Of a stretch of DNA of 5,765 nt, positions 1 to 4,222 are shown one piece after another. Below the pieces are notes generated by a model. That model did no database searches. It saw only the letters and a program-made list of their open reading frames with translations, and was not told where the DNA came from. Within the stretch, counting starts at the first letter, position 1. Each line of letters opens with the position of its first letter. The DNA is taken from contig DSBO01000091.1 of NCBI GenBank assembly GCA_011046015.1, positions 1-5,765 of the forward strand, written 5' to 3'. The position numbers and the translations under genes are program-made. Origin of the DNA: Thioalkalivibrio sp. (GTDB lineage Bacteria; Pseudomonadota; Gammaproteobacteria; SpSt-1174).

Positions 1-1544
1 CCCCGGCCCCGCAGGCGGATGCTCCACGGCGGGCCGCCGGTGGAGCGCAGCGAGATCTCCGCCGCGGGGTAGAGGTCGGGATCGACCCAGTACCACTTCG
101 TGCGCTTCGTGACGAAGGGCAGGTCGGAGTCCTCGCGGTTGTCGGGGTCGGCGAGTATCTCGAGGATCGGCCCCATCTCGTCCCCGAAGAGCGCGCCGTC
201 GGCGTCCTCGACGGGCCGCTCGAAGGCCGCGCACAGCAGGTGCCCGGCCAGGATGTAGCGGTTGGTCGGGTCGATCAGCGCGCGCTCGCTGGTTGCCTCC
301 AGCAGGTACTCCGGGTGGTCGAGCAGGTAGCGGTGCACGCCGCCGGGCAGCGCCACCAGCGCGGCCAGCGAGTCCTGCCGCCCGCGCCCCGAGCGCCCGA
401 TCTGCTGCCAGGTGGACGAGATGGTGCCCGGGTAGCCGTTGAGGATCGCGGCGTCAAGCCCGCCGATGTCCACGCCCACCTCCAGCGCGGTCGTGGACAC
501 CACGCCCAGCAGCTCGCCCGCGAACAGCCGGCGCTCGATCTCGCGCCGCTCCTCGGGCAGGTAGCCGCCGCGGTAGGACATGATGCGCTCCGCCAGGTCC
601 TCGAACTCCCCGAGGCCCTCGCGGGCGTAGCGCAGGATCAGCTCCGCCACCGAGCGCGCCAGCACGAAGACGATGGTGCGGATGTGCGCCTTGACCAGCT
701 CGGCCATCAGCTCGGCTGCCTCGAGGTTGGCCGAGCGCCGGCGCAGGGGCTGGCCCTCGATCTCGGGCGGCTCCCAGAGCATGAGGAAGCGCCGGCCCTG
801 CGGCGCGCCGTCGTCGTCGATGACCGTGGCCTGCAGGCCGGTGAGCTTCGCGAACAGCTCGCCGGGGTTGCCGATCGTGGCCGAGCAGGCGATGAACTGC
901 GGGCTGGCGCCGTAGCCCGCGCAGATGCGCCTTAGCCGCCGCAGCACGTTGGCGGTGTGCGAGCCGAAGACCCCGCGGTAGGTGTGCACCTCGTCGAGCA
1001 CCACGAACTCGAGGTTGCGCAGGAAGTCGCCCCAGGTGTGGTGGTAGGGGAGGATGCCGATGTGCAGCATGTCGGGGTTGGTGAGCACCACCTGGGCCTC
1101 GCGCTTGATGCGCCGGCGTTCGCGCCCGGGGGTGTCGCCGTCGTAGGTGGCGGCGCGGAAGGCCATCCCGGCGCCGAAGTCGGCGAGCTTGCGGAGTTGA
1201 TCCTGGGCGAGCGCCTTGGTGGGGTACATCAGCAGCGCGCGCCGCGCCGGGCGCTCGTAGAGGCGCTGGGCGAGCGGGATGACGTAGGTCAGCGTCTTGC
1301 CCGAGGCGGTGCCGGTGACGGTCACCACGTGCTCGCCGCGCTCCACCGCCTCGACCGCGCGCGCCTGGTGCACGTAGAGCCGCTCGATGCCCAGGTCTTC
1401 GAGGATGCGGCGGACGGTCGCGTGCAGTTCGACCTGCAGGTCGGCATGGCGCGCCGCGCGGGCGGGCAGCTCGGCCAGCCAGCGGATCTGCCCGCGGTAG
1501 TCGGGGTCCTCGCGGATCGCCGCGATGAAGCGGCCGAGGTCCAT
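1..1544 (-). CDS. mrfA: MrfA/YprA-type DEXH-box helicase (3' end beyond the window)
   Basis: ATP-dependent superfamily 2 DNA helicase of the MrfA (YprA) family; in Bacillus subtilis MrfA acts with the exonuclease MrfB in repair of mitomycin C damage. The window holds 514 residues of a family usually near 750. Visible motifs in order: HQ at 59-60, Walker A TGTASGKT at 77-84, PTKALAQDQ at 108-116, TNPDML at 155-160, DEVHTYRG at 184-191, SAT at 221-223, YRGGYLPEERREIER at 324-338, STTALEVGVDIG at 350-361, and motif VI QQIGRSGR at 380-387. The C-terminal DUF1998/MZB domain with its zinc cysteines lies outside the window. ATG at 1544 is chosen because the N-terminus then matches the family; an in-frame ATG at 1592 adds 16 residues and has AGGAG about 13 nt upstream. 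It follows tatC closely, so co-transcription is likely. No mrfB-like gene is visible. Family assignment is secure; the specific repair role is inferred. Confidence 0.93.
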   Translation of the reverse strand, partial: MDLGRFIAAIREDPDYRGQIRWLAELPARAARHADLQVELHATVRRILEDLGIERLYVHQARAVEAVERGEHVVTVTGTASGKTLTYVIPLAQRLYERPARRALLMYPTKALAQDQLRKLADFGAGMAFRAATYDGDTPGRERRRIKREAQVVLTNPDMLHIGILPYHHTWGDFLRNLEFVVLDEVHTYRGVFGSHTANVLRRLRRICAGYGASPQFIACSATIGNPGELFAKLTGLQATVIDDDGAPQGRRFLMLWEPPEIEGQPLRRRSANLEAAELMAELVKAHIRTIVFVLARSVAELILRYAREGLGEFEDLAERIMSYRGGYLPEERREIERRLFAGELLGVVSTTALEVGVDIGGLDAAILNGYPGTISSTWQQIGRSGRGRQDSLAALVALPGGVHRYLLDHPEYLLEATSERALIDPTNRYILAGHLLCAAFERPVEDADGALFGDEMGPILEILADPDNREDSDLPFVTKRTKWYWVDPDLYPAAEISLRSTGGPPWSIRLRGR

Positions 1545-1596
1545 GAGCGGGTCACCCGGCCGCCGGTCGCCGCGCCGACGGCCCGTCGTCATCGGG

Positions 1597-2367
1597 TCAT
1601 TGCGGCTCCTGCAGGCCCTGCGGGCGGCGGCGCTTCTCGACCAGCCCCGCCAGGAAGACGCTCAGCATGTAGAGCGCGACCATGGGCGCGGCGAGGAAGG
1701 ACATGGTCGCGGGGTCGGTGGTGGGTGTGGCGACGGCGGCGAAGATGAGGATGATCACCACGGCGTGGCGCCACCAGGAGAGCAGTTGCGCGCGCGTCAC
1801 CAGCCCGATCACCGACAGGAAGGTGAGCACCAGCGGCAACTCAAAGGCGATGCCGAAGACCAGCAGCAGGCGCATCAGGAAGTAGAGGTACGGTTGCAGG
1901 GTCAGCTCGACTTCTACGCCCAGCCCCTCGTTGAAGCGGAAGAAGAACGCGAAGGCCTTGGGCGCGATCCAGTAGCAGAACCCCACGCCGCCCAGGAACA
2001 GGATGCTGGCCAGCGGCACCACGATGTAGACGTAGCGGCGCTCGTGCGGCTCCAGCGCCGGCTTCACGAACAGCCACAGCTCCATCACGATCAGCGGCGA
2101 GGCGGCGATGAGGCCGCCCACCAGCGAGATCTGCATCATCAGGATGATGCCGCCGGCGGCCTCGAAGATGCGGAAGGCGAAGTCATCGACGCCGGCCGCG
2201 TGCGCGCCCGCCTCGGCGGGGTAGCGCAGCACGGCGAGGAGCGGCTCGCGCATGACCCACGCGGCCGCGGCGGCGAGGACCACGTACGCCATCATGCGCA
2301 CGAGGTGCCAGCGCAGCGCCTCGAGGTGCTCCCAGAAGGTCATCTGTGTCTGTTCGTCTGCGGGCAT
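1597..2367 (-). CDS. tatC: Sec-independent protein translocase subunit TatC
   Basis: Polytopic inner-membrane core of the twin-arginine translocase, which binds the RR signal peptides of folded export substrates and recruits TatA/TatB. The 256-residue product has the usual TatC length and six hydrophobic segments. Recognised motifs are HLEALR at 14-19 (the cytoplasmic N-terminal signature), ELWLFVKPALEPHERR at 96-111, in which F100 and E109 match E. coli F94 and E103 of the signal-peptide site, FGIAFELP at 171-178 with E176 matching E170, and TPTTDP at 214-219 with D218 near the position of D211. The C-terminal tail is charged (EKRRRPQ). The start is uncertain: ATG 2367 is preferred, GTG 2379 would add four residues, and ATG 2343 would begin at MTFWEHL; none has a strong Shine-Dalgarno. 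No tatA/tatB is visible nearby, which is not unusual. The stop codon lies 52 bases before the helicase start, so the two genes are probably co-transcribed. Confidence 0.96.
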   Translation of the reverse strand: MPADEQTQMTFWEHLEALRWHLVRMMAYVVLAAAAAWVMREPLLAVLRYPAEAGAHAAGVDDFAFRIFEAAGGIILMMQISLVGGLIAASPLIVMELWLFVKPALEPHERRYVYIVVPLASILFLGGVGFCYWIAPKAFAFFFRFNEGLGVEVELTLQPYLYFLMRLLLVFGIAFELPLVLTFLSVIGLVTRAQLLSWWRHAVVIILIFAAVATPTTDPATMSFLAAPMVALYMLSVFLAGLVEKRRRPQGLQEPQ

Positions 2368-2392
2368 ACAGGCAACCACAAGTGCGACGGCC

Positions 2393-2411
2393 GGCGGCCT
2401 TGAGGGCCGCC
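2393..2411. other. GC-rich hairpin upstream of tatC
   Basis: GGCGGCC and GGCCGCC form a perfect 7-bp stem (8 bp with the flanking C2392-G2412 pair) around a 5-nt loop. It lies about 25 bases before the tatC ATG, so it would fold in the tatC leader RNA. There is no T-tract on either strand, so it is not a classical terminator. A role in tatC translation is only inference, and chance pairing in a GC-rich sequence is possible. Confidence 0.4.
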
Positions 2412-2632
2412 GCAGGAGTTCATCGCGCGCCGCTGTCGCGGGTCAGGGCGCTATTCGCCCCGCCCCCGGCTGCGACCTGTGCGTCCAGACCGGCGCGGGC
2501 GGAGGCCGCGATGGAGGGGAATTGGCCGGATGCGGGCAGGTGAGACCGCGGTCCACATCTCATCGGCCCCGACGCCTCTGGAGGTCATCATGGAGACCAG
2601 GATGACTCCGCCGCGTTGTCGCCGTTGCCGTT
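2412..2632. other. Intergenic stretch with no supportable gene
   Basis: Together with its flanking hairpins this is the 370-base gap between tatC and the propeller gene. Reading frames here are arginine- and proline-rich and run on antisense into neighbouring genes, which is typical of GC-rich shadow frames. No tRNA, small RNA fold, clear -10/-35 pair or tatA-like gene was seen. It must contain the tatC promoter unless tatC is transcribed through from upstream. One plus-strand ATG at 2590 has a GGAGG five bases upstream, but the frame has no family resemblance. Confidence 0.5.
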
Positions 2633-2697
2633 CCCCCCTCGTCCTGCATGAGGCGTGCGGGATCATAGATCCCGCACGCCGAACAAGGAGAGGGGGG
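2633..2697. terminator. Large compound hairpin downstream of the propeller gene
   Basis: Two nested perfect stems are visible. The inner stem pairs 2652-2664 with 2668-2680 (13 bp, loop ATA). The outer stem pairs 2633-2640 with 2690-2697 (six C-G pairs plus T-A and C-G) and 2642-2645 with 2686-2689 (TCCT/AGGA), with G2641 bulged and a 6/5-nt internal loop. That is 25 base pairs in 65 nt. It begins 40 bases after the stop codon of the minus-strand propeller gene. No T-tract follows on either strand, so it may be a non-canonical terminator, a 3'-end stabiliser or a protein-binding site. The structure is plain in the sequence; the terminator role is inferred. Confidence 0.6.
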
Positions 2698-2723
2698 TGG
2701 CGCGAGCGCCGGATCGCGCCGGG

Positions 2724-2742
2724 GGGTGAGGTCCGCTCACCC
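2724..2742 (-). other. Small hairpin containing the propeller-gene stop codon
   Basis: GGGTGAG and CTCACCC form a perfect 7-bp stem with a 5-nt loop. On the minus strand the TGA stop (2739-2737) lies inside the first arm of the stem. It sits between the coding region and the larger hairpin at 2633-2697, so the transcript end would carry two successive stems. Confidence 0.45.
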
Positions 2743-3600
2743 GCCCGGGTAGCTGTCCGCGATCCACTCCGCGAGCGTGCCGTCGTAGACCGCGTGCGCG
2801 AGGTGCTCGTCGCCCTTCTGGCTGCCCCAGGAGTAGTAGACCGCCACGCGACCGTCGAACTCGCAGAAGTCGATGTCCGAGTTGTTGATGTTCTCGCCGG
2901 TGGAGGGGCGCAGGATCGGGTTCTGCGGGCTCTGCTGCCAGTGCAACAGGTCCACTGAGCGCGTCAGCCAGGTCTCGAACCACCACGGCCCGGCGTGCTC
3001 GAGATACCACACGTAGTAGCGCCCGTCATGCCGGCGCATCGACGGGCAGGCGGCGTAGCGATCGGTGCCCAGGATCGCCTCCTCGACCGGCAGCACGCGC
3101 CAGTCGATCAGGTCCTCGGACACCGCGAACTTGATGGTGAACGCGGGCCAGCGCGCGTCGTTGCTCTCCAGCGCCATCATGTAGCGCTCGCCATCGGCAC
3201 ACACCGAGCAGTTGTAGAGGCGCTCGTCCACGCCCGCGATTGCCACCGACTGCTCCCACGCGCGCAGGTCGCTGCCGCGGAAGACGTGGATGTCATCGCT
3301 GGGCGTCTCCTTGACGCCCAGCGACGCGTACACGAAAACCTCGTCGCCGCGCACGAACGGCGCCGCGAAGGTGAAGCCCTCGCCGAACTCGCCCAGCACC
3401 TCGCAGGCGGCGAACTCCTCACGGTCGCGCACATCGCGCGTGCCGTCCGCGAGCCGGCGCACGCGCAGGTAGTGCTCGCCACCATGCGTGTTGTCGGGTG
3501 TGCGCGGCCGAACAGATTCGAGGATGAGCAGCTCGCCGCGATAGACGAACGGCGAGGTCTCGACCAGGTGGTCCTGCAGTGTTCCCAGCTTGTGGAGCAT
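2737..3600 (-). CDS. GH43-like five-bladed beta-propeller protein (putative glycosidase)
   Basis: This 287-residue protein resembles an uncharacterised 'glycosidase' family with the GH43/GH32-type five-bladed propeller fold, common in polysaccharide-degrading bacteria. Its substrate is unknown. Visible signatures are VETSPFVYRGELLILE at 13-28, three blade-type S-x-D-L-x-x-W repeats (GSDLRAW 109-115, SEDLIDW 161-167, SVDLLHW 215-221), YNCSVCADGERYMMALE at 129-145, CPSMRRHDGRYYVWYLE at 185-201, NNSDIDFCEFDGRVAVYYSWG at 239-259 and the terminal AVYDGTLAEW at 270-279. Acidic residues E14, E201, D242 and D244 are candidate active-site positions by location only. No signal peptide is visible, so the protein is probably cytoplasmic. 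ATG 3600 is the only good start: a TAG lies in frame three codons upstream, and the family N-terminus begins there. No Shine-Dalgarno is visible, because the 7-bp repeat array begins four bases upstream. Fold is fairly sure; enzymatic activity is unproven. Confidence 0.82.
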   Translation of the reverse strand: MLHKLGTLQDHLVETSPFVYRGELLILESVRPRTPDNTHGGEHYLRVRRLADGTRDVRDREEFAACEVLGEFGEGFTFAAPFVRGDEVFVYASLGVKETPSDDIHVFRGSDLRAWEQSVAIAGVDERLYNCSVCADGERYMMALESNDARWPAFTIKFAVSEDLIDWRVLPVEEAILGTDRYAACPSMRRHDGRYYVWYLEHAGPWWFETWLTRSVDLLHWQQSPQNPILRPSTGENINNSDIDFCEFDGRVAVYYSWGSQKGDEHLAHAVYDGTLAEWIADSYPGG

Positions 3601-3603
3601 TGC

Positions 3604-3687
3604 CAGCTACCAGCTTTCAGCGGTCGGCTATCAGCTAACAGCGCACGGCTCACGGCGAACAGCTGGCGGGCGGCAGCCACCAGCACG
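3604..3687 (-). repeat. Heptad repeat array, left arm (12 units)
   Basis: Twelve consecutive 7-base units without interruption. Read on the plus strand they fit C[A/G]GCNNN, for example CAGCTAC, CAGCTTT, CAGCGGT, CGGCTAT and CAGCTAA; eleven of twelve carry CRGC, and the unit at 3667-3673 (CGGGCGG) is the exception. On the minus strand they read NNNGC[C/T]G. A 7-base period is incompatible with coding. The array fills the gap between the four-helix-bundle stop (3692) and the propeller start (3600) almost exactly. AGCGGTCGGCT at 3619-3629 is the exact reverse complement of 4162-4172 in the right array. Confidence 0.85.
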
Positions 3688-3691
3688 GGGA

Positions 3692-4069
3692 TCACCTGGT
3701 TATCGACTGCCGCACCGTATTGATCAGCCCGTAGAGCATTCGGGCGACCTCCCCGGTTTGAGCGCGAACGCGGCTGAGGTCTCCCTCGGTGCCGTAGCCC
3801 AGACGACGCGATAGCTCAAGGAAGGTCTCAAGCTCGGCGATGCTCCCGGCAGCGATGCAGAGGAAGCGGCAGAACTCCGCATCCCCACCGCGACCGCGCC
3901 CTTCGGCGACATTGGCGGGCACGGATGCCGCGCATCGGCGCATCTGCGACGTGAGTCCGTAAAGCTCGTGACCCGGGAAGTCACCGGTCAGCCGGTAGAC
4001 CTCAACCGTGAGGTCCATCGCCATCCGCCAGACCGCCAGATCCGGGTAACCGCCCGTCCTGTTACTCAC
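3692..4069 (-). CDS. Four-helix-bundle protein (23S rRNA-intervening-sequence / Avd-like family)
   Basis: This 125-residue protein matches the family found inside 23S rRNA intervening sequences and related to Avd, the accessory protein of diversity-generating retroelements. Solved members are pentameric four-helix bundles, and the cellular role of stand-alone copies is unknown. Signatures are YPDLAVWRMAMDL at 8-20 (helix 1), ELYGLTSQMRRCAASVPANVAEGRGR at 35-60 with the near-invariant SVPANVAEG at 49-57 (helix 2), EFCRFLCIAAGSIAELET at 65-82 running into helix 3, and a helix 4 at about 95-120. The length is typical and the product looks intact. The GTG start at 4069 is well supported: GGGGGAG lies seven bases upstream, and an in-frame TGA (4075-4073) rules out an earlier start. 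No 23S gene, reverse transcriptase or variable repeat is present in the window. The gene is bracketed by inverted heptad-repeat arrays, suggesting an independent cassette. Confidence 0.93.
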   Translation of the reverse strand: MSNRTGGYPDLAVWRMAMDLTVEVYRLTGDFPGHELYGLTSQMRRCAASVPANVAEGRGRGGDAEFCRFLCIAAGSIAELETFLELSRRLGYGTEGDLSRVRAQTGEVARMLYGLINTVRQSITR

Positions 4070-4076
4070 ACGTCAT

Positions 4077-4083
4077 CTCCCCC
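4077..4083 (-). promoter_or_regulatory. Ribosome-binding site of the four-helix-bundle gene
   Basis: GGGGGAG on the minus strand with a 7-base spacer to the GTG at 4069. This is the clearest Shine-Dalgarno in the window and fixes the unusual GTG start. An ATG inside the spacer (4076) opens only ATG-ACG-TGA and is not a gene. Confidence 0.7.
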
Positions 4084-4120
4084 GTCGCTGCGCCCTGTAG
4101 TCTCCTGCCGCATGAAGTTG

Positions 4121-4190
4121 GCCGTGTGCCCTGTGCCGTCCGCCGTGTGCCGTGTGCTGACAGCCGACCGCTAATAGCTGACAGCTTGAG
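4121..4190 (+). repeat. Heptad repeat array, right arm (10 units)
   Basis: Ten consecutive 7-base units, mostly GC[C/T]GNNN on the plus strand: GCCGTGT occurs three times, GCTGACA twice, with GCCCTGT, GCCGTCC, GCCGACC, GCTAATA and GCTTGAG as variants. The orientation is opposite to the left array, which shows GCYG on the minus strand. In heptad register, seven adjacent units match the reverse complement of the left array at about 38 of 49 positions by eye, including the exact 11-base match at 4162-4172. The array ends where the stop-codon hairpin of the membrane-protein gene begins. Confidence 0.83.
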
Positions 4191-4222
4191 GTCGTGCGCT
4201 GGCCCGCCAGCGCACGACCTCA
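4187..4222 (-). terminator. Perfect 17-bp hairpin spanning the membrane-protein stop codon
   Basis: Positions 4187-4203 and 4206-4222 are exact reverse complements, with only two unpaired central bases. On the minus strand the TGA stop (4222-4220) forms the first three bases of the stem. No T-tract follows, so the termination role is inferred from position. It could equally be a 3'-end stabiliser, or the edge of the adjoining repeat array. Confidence 0.6.

Larger units (their letters stand above)
3604..4190. other. Candidate repeat-bounded cassette carrying the four-helix-bundle gene
   Basis: The two inverted heptad arrays and the single gene between them make a 587-bp unit with nothing else inside. 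The symmetric arrangement, the exact fit between neighbouring genes and the lack of a functional link to them suggest a non-autonomous mobile or repeat-associated cassette. No transposase, target-site duplication or clean terminal repeat is visible, so mobility is inference. Alternatively, the arrays are a dispersed intergenic repeat that happens to flank this gene. Confidence 0.4.

Noticed and set aside
240..2403. Long plus-strand frames over the helicase and tatC.
   Set aside because: They are antisense shadows in GC-rich sequence. The minus strand carries full, motif-rich helicase and TatC proteins, while the plus-strand products are low-complexity and rich in R, H, Q and A.
2340..2423. 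27-codon minus-strand frame ending at the tatC start region, a possible leader peptide.
   Set aside because: It has no Shine-Dalgarno and no run of one regulatory amino acid or attenuator-like alternative hairpins.
2590..2958. Plus-strand frame starting METRMTPPRCRRCRSPL with GGAGG five bases before its ATG and a CxxC pair.
   Set aside because: The frame runs through the large hairpin and then antisense through the propeller gene to 2958, is arginine- and valine-rich like other shadow frames, and resembles no family I recognise. At most it is a decayed remnant.
3692..4069. Diversity-generating retroelement, since the protein resembles Avd.
   Set aside because: No reverse transcriptase, template repeat or C-type-lectin variable region is in the window.
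3604..4190. CRISPR array, because of the regularly spaced short repeats.
   Set aside because: The period is 7 bases with no spacers of 25-40 bases, no long repeat and no cas genes.
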